This document shows positions 25,053-33,200 of a stretch of 48,913 nt of DNA, piece by piece. The stretch comes from Verrucomicrobiota bacterium (GTDB taxonomy: Bacteria > Verrucomicrobiota > Verrucomicrobiia > Opitutales > Opitutaceae). A program made the translations under genes and the position numbers. Positions within the stretch are counted from its first letter, which is position 1, and each line of letters starts with the position of its first letter. Below the pieces are notes generated by a model. The model worked only from the letters and a program-made list of their open reading frames with translations. It was not told the DNA's origin and ran no database searches. The stretch is taken from the NCBI GenBank assembly GCA_018239675.1, contig JAFEGX010000005.1, positions 1 to 48,913 on the forward strand, given 5' to 3'.

Positions 25053-26174
25053 CTACAGCAGCACGAGGTCGTTGCGGTGGATGACCTCGAGGCGCTTGCG
25101 GTTCGGGTGCAGAGCGGCGACGCCGTCGGTCTTCTTGCCGGCGATCGCCGGGATGTCCTCGCTGCCGAAGGCGGCCTTGCCGCGGGCGAAGACCGCGCCG
25201 TCGGGTCCGGCCAGGTTCACGATGTCACCGGGGGCGAATTCGCCCGTGGCGCCCGTGACGCCCACGGCGAGGAGACTGCGGCCCTGCTCGCGCAGCACGG
25301 GCACGGCATGCTCGTTGACATGGATGGTGCCGGCGGGACGCTGGAAATAGGCGAGCCAGTGCTTCTTGGCCTCGAGGCGGAGACCGCTGGGCACGAAGAA
25401 GGTCCCGGGTCCGCGCCCGCCGAGTAGCCGGGCGAGGATCTCGGGCTCGGCGCCGCTGGCAATGAACACGCCGCAGCCGGACTTGGTCGCAAGCTTGGCC
25501 GCGGAGATCTTGCTGATCATGCCGCCGGTGGCGGTCTCGCTGGTCGTGCCGCCGGCCATGGCCTCGATCTCCGGCGTGATGCGCTCGACCACCGGGACGA
25601 TCTGGCGGGTGCCGCGCAGGTCGACCAGGCCCGGGGCGGTGGAGAGAATGACGAGGTATTCGGCGCCCGTGAGGCTGGCGACGAGCGCGGAGAGCGTGTC
25701 GTTGTCGCCGAACTTGATCTCGGCGGCGCTGACGGTGTCGTTCTCGTTGATGACCGGGATGGTGCCGTAGCGGATGAGCTGGCGGAGCGTCTCGCGGACG
25801 CCGAGGTAGCGCGAGCGGAGGCGGAGGTCGTCGTGGGTGAGGAGGACCTGGGCAACCGTGATGCCGTGCGGGTTGAACGCGGCCTGCCAGGTCTGCATGA
25901 GCAGCGACTGGCCGATGGCCGCGCAGGCCTGCTTCTGCGAGATGACCTTGGGCCGCTTGGCAAGGCCGAGGCGGCCCATGCCGAGGCCGACGGCGCCGGA
26001 GGACACGACGATGACCTCGGTCCCGCGCGCGCGGAGCGCGGCGATGTCCGCGCAGACCGCGGCGATGCGGGCGGTGTTCAGCTCCCCGAGGCCGGACGTC
26101 AGCACGCCGGTGCCGAGCTTCACGACGACCCGTTTCGGGTGCGATGCCGCGGCGGGGGACAAGGTGCTGGGCAT
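25053..26174 (-). CDS. proB: Glutamate 5-kinase
   Basis: Phosphorylates L-glutamate in the first step of proline synthesis. The 373-residue protein has an amino-acid kinase domain (residues 14-255): VVVKLGTGVLT, VSSGAVGLGMGRLG, the TVAQVLLTHDDL segment, IPVINENDTVSAAEIKFGDNDTLSALVA and GTGGM-like ATGGMISKISAAKLA. A C-terminal PUA domain follows (GTIHVNEHAVPVLREQGRSLLAVGVTGATGEFAPGDIVNL). proA is not adjacent. The gene lies between two inverted word-repeat elements. Confidence 0.95.
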   Translation of the reverse strand: MPSTLSPAAASHPKRVVVKLGTGVLTSGLGELNTARIAAVCADIAALRARGTEVIVVSSGAVGLGMGRLGLAKRPKVISQKQACAAIGQSLLMQTWQAAFNPHGITVAQVLLTHDDLRLRSRYLGVRETLRQLIRYGTIPVINENDTVSAAEIKFGDNDTLSALVASLTGAEYLVILSTAPGLVDLRGTRQIVPVVERITPEIEAMAGGTTSETATGGMISKISAAKLATKSGCGVFIASGAEPEILARLLGGRGPGTFFVPSGLRLEAKKHWLAYFQRPAGTIHVNEHAVPVLREQGRSLLAVGVTGATGEFAPGDIVNLAGPDGAVFARGKAAFGSEDIPAIAGKKTDGVAALHPNRKRLEVIHRNDLVLL

Positions 26175-26185
26175 GGGAGGGGAGA

Positions 26186-26307
26186 GTAGTGAGTAGCGGG
26201 TAGCGTGTAGGGAAATGCGTTCAGCAGGTGGGCCGGCGCGGAGACGGCGAGAATTCGCCGCCTGGATGGATCGGCTTGCTCGCTATGCGCTACCCGCTAC
26301 TCGCTAC
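26186..26307. repeat. Word-type inverted repeat upstream of proB
   Basis: The arms 26186-26210 and 26283-26307 match as reverse complements at 22 of 25 positions and consist of degenerate GTAGCG(G/A) words in tandem (three to four copies). The loop is 72 bases. It occupies almost the whole gap between frr and proB (both on the minus strand), starting 12 bases from the proB start codon. Confidence 0.8.
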
Positions 26308-26321
26308 GGTTTGCCCCGGCT

Positions 26322-26867
26322 CTAGACCGTCATCAGGTCCTTTTCCTTGTGGGCGAGATGATCGCCGATCTCCTTGATCGACTTGTCGGTGGCAGCCTGG
26401 ATTTCCTTCTCCACGCGCTTCGCCTCGTCCTCGGGGAGCTTGGCCTTCTTGAGCGTCTCGAGCGCGTCGCGCCGGATGTTGCGGACGTGGACGCGGCCCT
26501 CCTCGGCGAGCTTGTGGGCGGTCTTGACGAATTCGAGGCGGCGCTCGCGGCTCATTTCCGGGAGCGGGATGCGGATCAGCTTGCCGTCGACGATCGGATT
26601 GAAGCCGAGATTGGCCTCCTGGATGCCCTTGACGATGGCCTTGCTCACCCCGGCGTCCCAGGGCTGGATCTGGATCAGGCGGGCGTCGGGCGTGGAGATC
26701 GCGGCGCACTCCTTGAGGCGCATGGTGGAGCCGTAGGCCTCCACCATCACGCCCTCGACCATCGTCGGCGTGGCCTTGCCGGTGTGGATGGCGCTGAACT
26801 CGTGCAGCGTGTAATCCACGGACTTCTTCATCTTGGCGACGGCATCGTTGAGGATCGGGTGGCTCAT
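26322..26867 (-). CDS. frr: Ribosome recycling factor
   Basis: Releases ribosomes from mRNA after termination, with EF-G. The 181-residue length is typical. Diagnostic segments: MKKSVDYTLHEFSAIHTGKATPTMVEGVMVEAYGS, LKECAAISTPDARLIQIQPWDAGVSKAIVKGIQEANLGFNP, IRIPLPEMSRERRLEFVKTAHKLAEEGRVHVRNIRRDA and the C-terminal IKEIGDHLAHKEKDLMTV. It starts at ATG 26867. pyrH lies just upstream, the usual order, separated by a tandem-word stretch. Confidence 0.96.
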   Translation of the reverse strand: MSHPILNDAVAKMKKSVDYTLHEFSAIHTGKATPTMVEGVMVEAYGSTMRLKECAAISTPDARLIQIQPWDAGVSKAIVKGIQEANLGFNPIVDGKLIRIPLPEMSRERRLEFVKTAHKLAEEGRVHVRNIRRDALETLKKAKLPEDEAKRVEKEIQAATDKSIKEIGDHLAHKEKDLMTV

Positions 26868-26870
26868 GGC

Positions 26871-26920
26871 ATTGCGGATTGGGGATTGCGGATCGTGGAT
26901 CGGGCCGGCCCGCCGGCCCG
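26871..26920. repeat. Tandem words plus GC hairpin between pyrH and frr
   Basis: 26871-26902 is a tandem of ATTGCGG/GGATTG-type words, the same vocabulary as the element at 16030-16127. CGGGCCGG (26901-26908) pairs perfectly with CCGGCCCG (26913-26920) around a 4-base loop. It lies immediately upstream of the frr start in a two-gene operon, so it would be part of the pyrH-frr message. Confidence 0.65.
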
Positions 26921-26926
26921 CGAAGC

Positions 26927-27673
<747 letters not shown>

Positions 27674-27782
27674 CAACAAACCTCCCGGCAAAAGGCACGT
27701 CAACCCTCGGCTGGTTCGCCCCAGCGAAAAATCAGCTCCCGGGCCCGCGCCGCCGCCGCGGGGAGGAGGTTTTGGGCTGGTC

Positions 27783-27810
27783 TTGTGAAACTTTAACATC
27801 ACGATGTGAG
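27783..27810 (+). promoter_or_regulatory. Candidate promoter/operator of the DeoR-led operon
   Basis: In a GC-rich intergenic region, 27783-27810 is the only AT-rich island, ending about 15 bases before the DeoR GTG. It contains TTGTGA and TTTAAC, and the short palindrome TCACGATGTGA (27799-27809; arms TCAC/GTGA). This is a plausible autoregulatory site for the DeoR protein; no consensus comparison was possible. Confidence 0.35.
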
Positions 27811-27824
27811 AAACCGCCAACCCC

Positions 27825-28634
27825 GTGACCCCGTCCGACCGCCGGCAATTCCTGCAGGACCGCCTCGAGCAGGCTGGCGCGTGCACCTATGAGGAGCTGG
27901 CGGCCGCGCTCGGGGTGTCGACCATGACCATCCGCCGCGATCTCGAGGGGCTGGTGGCGCAGGGGCGCGTGATCCGGACGGTGGGCGGCGTCCAGCGGGC
28001 CCACGCGCCCTCGTATCTCTACGAAACCGACCTCCACGCGCGGCTGGGGGTCCAGCGTGAGGCCAAGCGGGCCATCGCGCGGGCGGCGCTCGAGCTGGTC
28101 CAGGGGCGCCCAACCGTGTTCCTTGACGGCAGCACGACCTGCCTCGAGCTTGCCCGGCTGCTGGCCCGGGAACGGCGCGGGCTGACCATTGTGACAAATT
28201 CGGTGCTGGGCTGCATTGAGCTGGGCCAGGGCGGCGACCACACGATCGCAGGCATCGGCGGCCACTATGATCCCCCGAGCCTCTGCTACGTCGGCCCGCA
28301 GGCCGAGGACTGGGCCCGGACCCTGTTCGTCGACCTTGCCTTCGTGAGCACCAAGGGATTCGTCCCGGGCCGCGGCACCTTCGAGTCGTCGCTGCCGAAC
28401 TTCCGCGTGAAACAGATCATCGCCCGGCAATGCGTCGAGCTCGTCCTGCTCGTTGATCACACCAAGTTCGGCCAGCGGGCCCTGAGCAAGGTGCTCGACA
28501 CTGCGCAGATCCACCGGGTCGTGACCGACCGGGCGCCGCGCCGAGCCGACCTGGCCGTCCTGGAAAAGGCCGGCTGCAAGGTCACGGTCGCCGCCGGCGC
28601 GGCCGCGAAAGCCAAGGAACTCCATGCCCCTTGA
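27825..28634 (+). CDS. DeoR-family transcriptional regulator
   Basis: Sugar-catabolism repressor, 269 residues from GTG 27825 (no earlier usable start). N-terminal helix-turn-helix: [51 protein letters not shown]. The C-terminal sugar-phosphate-sensing domain: [52 protein letters not shown] and [17 protein letters not shown]. Members bind phosphorylated sugars as inducers. It is the first gene of a nine-gene operon and overlaps the next by 11 bases, so it most likely controls that operon and itself. Confidence 0.93.
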   Translation: MTPSDRRQFLQDRLEQAGACTYEELAAALGVSTMTIRRDLEGLVAQGRVIRTVGGVQRAHAPSYLYETDLHARLGVQREAKRAIARAALELVQGRPTVFLDGSTTCLELARLLARERRGLTIVTNSVLGCIELGQGGDHTIAGIGGHYDPPSLCYVGPQAEDWARTLFVDLAFVSTKGFVPGRGTFESSLPNFRVKQIIARQCVELVLLVDHTKFGQRALSKVLDTAQIHRVVTDRAPRRADLAVLEKAGCKVTVAAGAAAKAKELHAP

Positions 28635-29511
28635 ACCGATCGCCACCCTGATGGGCCGCGCCCGCGCCGGGCGCTTTGCCGTCGGGTACTTCGAAAGCTG
28701 GAGCGTCGACTCGCTGCAGGGCGTGATCGATGCCGCCGAGTCGACCCGCTCGCCGGTCATCCTCGGCTTCAACGGCGAGTTTCTCTCGCGGGCCGGCCGG
28801 GTCGCGGCTGAGCGGCTCGAATGGTACGGCGCGCTCGGCCGGGCCGCCGCCGAGTCGGCGAAGGTCCCGTGCGGCCTGATCTTCAACGAATGCCCGAACG
28901 ACGCGTGGGTGATCCGGGCGGCTGAGGTGGGGTTCAACCTGGTGATGCCCGCCGATCCGGCCGCGCCGCCGGACGACTACGTGCGCCGCGTGCAGGCCAT
29001 CACCCGGGTGGCCCACGCCCGGGGCGTGGCGGTCGAGGCCGAGCTGGGCGAATTGCCCTGCGGCACCGGCGATGGGCCCGGGGCCGGCGGCTCGCTGACC
29101 GGCGCGGACGCCGCGGCCGGGTTTGTCGCCGCGACGGGCGTCGATCTGCTCGCGGTCAGCGTCGGCAACGTGCACATCAAGCTGCACGGCCAGGCGCCGC
29201 TGGACCTTGACCGGCTGGGCGCGATCTCCCGCCGGGTCGACCGGCCGCTGGTGCTGCACGGCGGGACCGGCATCGATGCGGCGTCGCTGCGGGCGGCGAT
29301 CGGCCTCGGTGTGGCCAAGGTCAACTACGGCACCTATCTCAAGCAGCGCTATCTCGCCGCGCTGCGCGCCGCGCTGGCGGTCAACGAGCCCAATCCGCAC
29401 GAGCTGCTCGGCCTGGGCGGCGCGCGCGACGTGCTGGTGGCGGGCCGGCTCGCCGTGCGGGACGCCGTGCTGGAACGAATCGACCTCCTCGGCTGCTGCG
29501 GGAAAGCCTGA
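28624..29511 (+). CDS. Class II aldolase (FbaA/GatY-like) homologue with altered active site
   Basis: TIM-barrel protein of 295 residues related to ketose-bisphosphate aldolases (SPVILGF, VAVEAELGEL at 136-143, AVSVGNVHIKLHG with H184, LHGGTGI with H212, KVNYGTYLK). In the canonical enzymes an HxDH motif after the third strand gives the catalytic Asp and a zinc His. Here the equivalent segment reads VPCGLIFNECPND, so the Asp is replaced by N88 and the second His by E89. It could bind another metal, act on a different substrate, or have lost aldolase chemistry. It overlaps the DeoR gene and is followed after 2 bases by the next gene. Confidence 0.8.
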   Translation: MPLEPIATLMGRARAGRFAVGYFESWSVDSLQGVIDAAESTRSPVILGFNGEFLSRAGRVAAERLEWYGALGRAAAESAKVPCGLIFNECPNDAWVIRAAEVGFNLVMPADPAAPPDDYVRRVQAITRVAHARGVAVEAELGELPCGTGDGPGAGGSLTGADAAAGFVAATGVDLLAVSVGNVHIKLHGQAPLDLDRLGAISRRVDRPLVLHGGTGIDAASLRAAIGLGVAKVNYGTYLKQRYLAALRAALAVNEPNPHELLGLGGARDVLVAGRLAVRDAVLERIDLLGCCGKA

Positions 29512-29513
29512 CC

Positions 29514-31595
29514 ATGGCGCGCGCCTCCGATCCACTTCCGCTTACCTCCGACCTGCCGGGCCGGCCAACGCTCGCGTCCGGCGACCTCGCGGTGGTCGTG
29601 GCCAATCGCGGCACGCCGGCGAGCCCGGCGTGGCACGTGAGCCGGGTAGCCGTCCGGCATCAAGGCGCGTGGCGCGAGCTCCTTTCCGGCGCCGCCGAGC
29701 CCGTGTTTGTGACGACCGCGGGCTCCGCCGATGCGCGGGCCTGCGCGGTCCGCGCGCGTGCGGACGGCGGCTGGGAAATCGAGTTGGTCGGCGGCACGGA
29801 GACCTGGGACGCCAGGGAGATCCTGACCCTTGAGGGTGGCGAGCCGGTGATCCGTCGGCGGCAGACCGTCACGTTCCGGCGTGCGCTCCGCACCGCGATT
29901 CGCCCGGGCCTCCGTCTGGGCGCCGATCCGGACGTGCGCTACACGTGCCCGCTCTTCGCGCATGAACAGCCGCTGGCGGCGGTGGCGGCGCTGCGTCCGG
30001 CGGTCGACTGGGCCCTGCCGTTTCCGTTTCACCTCTGGCACGACGGGCAGGTGGTCGCGATCCTGGGCGTCAATCGCGCCGCCTCGGCCGGCACGGTGGA
30101 GCTTGTTCCGGAGTCCGACGGTGGTGTTCGGATCGGAACCTATTTCCCCGACACGGCGACGCAGCCGGCCGGCGGTGTGCCGGCGGCCCGACCGCAGGAG
30201 CAGGAATTCGCGGCCGGAGCATCCGTTTCACTCGAATCGGTCATGGCCGTTCATGCGCTGAAGCCCGGCGAGGAGCCCTGGCTGGAGGCCCAGCGCCTGG
30301 CCGCGGGGCTGTTGCTACGCGGGCCGCGGCCTGGGTTTGACGCCGAACGCGTCGCGGCGCGGATCGCGGGATTCTATCACCATTGCGGCCTGTGGGTACC
30401 GGATGCGCTGGGCCCGGGCCGCGGCTGGTTCAGCAACATGTGGGTGCGCACGCAGACCGGGCCGGCCCGGAAGCGCGGCGAGATGAGCGGCTATTTTGAC
30501 CTGGGGTGGGGCGAGGGCATCGCGGTCGAGACCTGGCTGGGCGGCGTCCGGCACTGGCGGCGAACGGGCGACGCGGGCCTGCTGCCGTACATCGACGAGA
30601 TGACCCGCGGACTCGACTGCTTCCGGCGCGAGCCGGGACCAGCCGCGGCGTATTACGATCGCACGGACGGCCGGAAATATGGCGATTTCCTGATGGATTT
30701 CGTTCCGGGCAACCGGGTGTGGACCCACTCGCTCGGCCACACCGGCAGCCAGCTGGTCCAGCTTTACCAGCTCGCGCCGGACTATCCGAAGGCCGCGACC
30801 CGGGAGGCGTGGCGCGAGGCGGCACTGACGATGGGACGATTTCTTGCGCAACAGCAGCGGCCCGACGGCGACCTGCCAGACATCTTCGACGAGCACAACC
30901 GGGAAGCGAACCGCAAGCCCCACCGGATCACGGCGCGAGCCGTAGTATGCGGCCTCTGGACGCGCCTCGGGGAGGTCACGGGCGATGCGCTGTGGACGGA
31001 GCGCGCGCGGCGGCTGGCTGCGGCGGTGGCGCCATCGATCGGGCGCTACGAGTATCACAATCAGATGCTCGACGGCATCGCCGCGGCCGACCGGGAGTTT
31101 GTCGACGGCGAGGCCGCCTGCTACGTGCTGGAGGGTTTGGTTCCGCTGTACCGCGCAACCACCGACGCGGCCGTGCTCGCTCTCTGCCAGAAGGCCGCGG
31201 CCTTTGCGTTCGCCTGGACCTATTTCTACGACCTCCCGAAGGCGCACCGCGGCATCGCGCGCGGCGGGCAATGCTGCCGGATGGACGACTATCCGCTGCT
31301 GTACCCGATCGGACCGGCGAAGGCGATGGAGCCGGTGCTCGCGCTCGCCGCGGCGACCCGGGACCCGTTCTACGACCAGATGGCGGACGAGATGGCGGCC
31401 TTCATCGGGAACTGGCTGATTGATGCGCCGGGCGAGCCGTGGGACGGTGGAATGCTGCACGCGATGGGTCAGTTCTCCGGGCAACACTGGGGCCCGGACC
31501 TCGCGGGCCAGGTCGACTCGGGCATGGCCACCGGCAACAGCCTCGCGGCCCTCGAATGCTGGATCGAACGGCGCGCCGCGGACCGCAAGTCCTGA
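29514..31595 (+). CDS. Large (alpha/alpha)-barrel-like protein, probable carbohydrate-active enzyme
   Basis: 693 residues, no signal peptide. Residues 20-260 look beta-rich (beta-sandwich lead domain). From about 275 the sequence is helical with aromatic-rich turns typical of six-hairpin glycosidases: FYHHCGLWVPDALGPGRGWFSNMW, GYFDLGWGEGIAVETWLGGVRHWRRTGD, FLMDFVPGNRVWTHSLGHTGSQLVQLY, DLPDIFDEHNRE and CRMDDYPLLYPIG. I do not recognise a GH family number. Placed second after the aldolase homologue and before a lipoyl protein, it is probably a cytoplasmic hydrolase or lyase acting on the operon's sugar substrate. Confidence 0.8.
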   Translation: MARASDPLPLTSDLPGRPTLASGDLAVVVANRGTPASPAWHVSRVAVRHQGAWRELLSGAAEPVFVTTAGSADARACAVRARADGGWEIELVGGTETWDAREILTLEGGEPVIRRRQTVTFRRALRTAIRPGLRLGADPDVRYTCPLFAHEQPLAAVAALRPAVDWALPFPFHLWHDGQVVAILGVNRAASAGTVELVPESDGGVRIGTYFPDTATQPAGGVPAARPQEQEFAAGASVSLESVMAVHALKPGEEPWLEAQRLAAGLLLRGPRPGFDAERVAARIAGFYHHCGLWVPDALGPGRGWFSNMWVRTQTGPARKRGEMSGYFDLGWGEGIAVETWLGGVRHWRRTGDAGLLPYIDEMTRGLDCFRREPGPAAAYYDRTDGRKYGDFLMDFVPGNRVWTHSLGHTGSQLVQLYQLAPDYPKAATREAWREAALTMGRFLAQQQRPDGDLPDIFDEHNREANRKPHRITARAVVCGLWTRLGEVTGDALWTERARRLAAAVAPSIGRYEYHNQMLDGIAAADREFVDGEAACYVLEGLVPLYRATTDAAVLALCQKAAAFAFAWTYFYDLPKAHRGIARGGQCCRMDDYPLLYPIGPAKAMEPVLALAAATRDPFYDQMADEMAAFIGNWLIDAPGEPWDGGMLHAMGQFSGQHWGPDLAGQVDSGMATGNSLAALECWIERRAADRKS

Positions 31596-31604
31596 GGACT
31601 CTCC

Positions 31605-31985
31605 ATGGACATCGAATTCAAGATGCCGGACCTCGCCACGACGGACTCGTCGATCAAGGTGATTCGCTGGCTGGTGCAACCGGGGCAGATCGTCACGCGC
31701 GGCCAGGCCCTGCTCGAGGTCGAAACCGACAAAGCCACAATGGAGGTCGAGTCGATCGCCACCGGCCAGCTCAAGTCCGTCCACGCCCAGCCGGGCGAGG
31801 CGCTCGTTGCCGGCCAGCTCATCGCCGTCATCGCCGGCGAAGGCGTCGCGGCACCGCCGGTCGCTCCGCCTGCCGCCGCGCCCGCCCCGGCCTCCCCGCC
31901 GCCGCGGCCCGGTCCCGCCTTCAAGCCGGCCGGCGGGATGTTCGCGAAAAACCGCGCCGCGGCCAAGCGCCCCGATGCCCCGTGA
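31605..31985 (+). CDS. Stand-alone lipoyl-domain protein
   Basis: 126 residues. Residues 1-78 are a complete biotinyl/lipoyl domain of the 2-oxoacid-dehydrogenase type (MDIEFKMPDL, IRWLVQPGQIVTRGQALLEVETDKATMEVES), with the modification lysine K43 in ETDKATME. An Ala/Pro-rich flexible linker (82-107) and a short basic tail follow. The peripheral-subunit-binding and acyltransferase domains of an E2 are missing, and no other gene here encodes them. The coding frame ends cleanly, so this looks like a designed small carrier rather than a broken E2. It is in the same operon as E1 alpha and beta, its likely acyl donors. An AGGA lies 8-10 bases before the ATG. Confidence 0.9.
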   Translation: MDIEFKMPDLATTDSSIKVIRWLVQPGQIVTRGQALLEVETDKATMEVESIATGQLKSVHAQPGEALVAGQLIAVIAGEGVAAPPVAPPAAAPAPASPPPRPGPAFKPAGGMFAKNRAAAKRPDAP

Positions 31986-31998
31986 ATCTTTTCCCGCC

Positions 31999-33198
31999 AT
32001 GACCGTTGCCCCATCCCAGCTCGAACCCGAACTCGCGGAAGCCTACCGGGAGTCCGCTGACCGCAGCATCCTCGCCGCGCTCAATCCGAAGATCTTCTTC
32101 GGCTACTTCTCCGTCTGCGCCGACCCGTCGCAGGGTCACGGGCACGACACGACCTTCCCTGGCCTCGACTGGGGCCAGTCCGCCGAGGCCCTGCTGTGGC
32201 TCGGCCGGCGCGCCGAGGTGCTGGCGAGCTGGGAGTACGTAAAACCATTCCTGCGCGAGGACGGCCTGCTGCCGTTCGCGATCGTGCCGGGGCAGGCGGG
32301 CACGACGGTGCAGATGAAGCTCCCGCAGAAGGACGAGAGCTATCCCTTCACCGTCGAAAAGAACGGCGGCGCGTACCGGCACTGGTTTCCGGGCAATCCG
32401 CTGCTAATGCTGCCCAACGTGACCTTCGTCGTGCTGGCTGACGCGATCGTGCGCCACACCGGCGATCGCGCCTGGCTCGCGGCCCAGGGGCCGGTGCTGC
32501 GGCGGGTGACGGACTGGATGGTTCGCCAGGTGACGCCCGAGGGACTCGTGCCGGGCGGCGGATTCTACATCGAGCGGCCCCCGCGCCTCGACCACGACGG
32601 TGTCACGCAATGCTACACCATCCACGCGCTCCGACTGGCCGCGGAGCTGGTGGGCGAACCGGCCTACGCGGCGGTGGCCGACCGGATCACCGCCGCGTTC
32701 CGCGCGAAATTCTGGGCGGGCGACCACTGCGTGGAATACCTTAACCCCGAACACGGCGCGATCTCGCACCACGGGCTCACGGATGTCGACTGGGCGGCGG
32801 TCGCGACGGGCGTGGCGACGCCCGCGCAGGTGGAAGTCCTGTGGCCGCAGCTGCGGAATGCGCGCGACTTCATCTACGAGGGCATCCCGACCGGTATCTC
32901 GACCCGGCCCGAGACGTATGAAGACTGGGAGATGCTTTACCTTGATCGTCATGACCTCGCAGCGATGGGCCGCGTCTGGTATCTCGAGGCCTGGGCGCGC
33001 CACCGCCTGGGCGACCGGGCGGGCCTGCTCGAGTCGCTGCGGCAGGTGGCGCGGGTGGGGAAGGCCAATGGCTGGTACTGGCGCGAGCGCTATTACTCGG
33101 AGCGGAGCGGCTACCTCGGGAGCTACAAGATCAACACCTACTGCGAGTATCCCGCGAACTTCATCCGGATCGTTCACCGCTTCGTGCTCGGCCGCTGA
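31999..33198 (+). CDS. Six-hairpin glycosidase-like protein (second alpha/alpha toroid)
   Basis: About 399 residues from ATG 31999; ATG 31975, overlapping the previous gene by 11 bases, is an alternative. No signal peptide. The helical repeats with DGLLPFAIVPG, PEGLVPGGGFYIERPPRLDHDGVTQCYTIHALRLAAELVGEP, ISHHGLTDVDWAAVATGVAT and YEDWEMLYLDRHDLAAMGRVWYLEAWARHRLGD fit the (alpha/alpha)6 toroid of GH families such as trehalase, GH63 or GH78. Candidate acids are in LDHDG and DVDW. The specificity is unknown. It is in the middle of the nine-gene operon. Confidence 0.8.
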   Translation: MTVAPSQLEPELAEAYRESADRSILAALNPKIFFGYFSVCADPSQGHGHDTTFPGLDWGQSAEALLWLGRRAEVLASWEYVKPFLREDGLLPFAIVPGQAGTTVQMKLPQKDESYPFTVEKNGGAYRHWFPGNPLLMLPNVTFVVLADAIVRHTGDRAWLAAQGPVLRRVTDWMVRQVTPEGLVPGGGFYIERPPRLDHDGVTQCYTIHALRLAAELVGEPAYAAVADRITAAFRAKFWAGDHCVEYLNPEHGAISHHGLTDVDWAAVATGVATPAQVEVLWPQLRNARDFIYEGIPTGISTRPETYEDWEMLYLDRHDLAAMGRVWYLEAWARHRLGDRAGLLESLRQVARVGKANGWYWRERYYSERSGYLGSYKINTYCEYPANFIRIVHRFVLGR

Positions 33199-33200
33199 CC

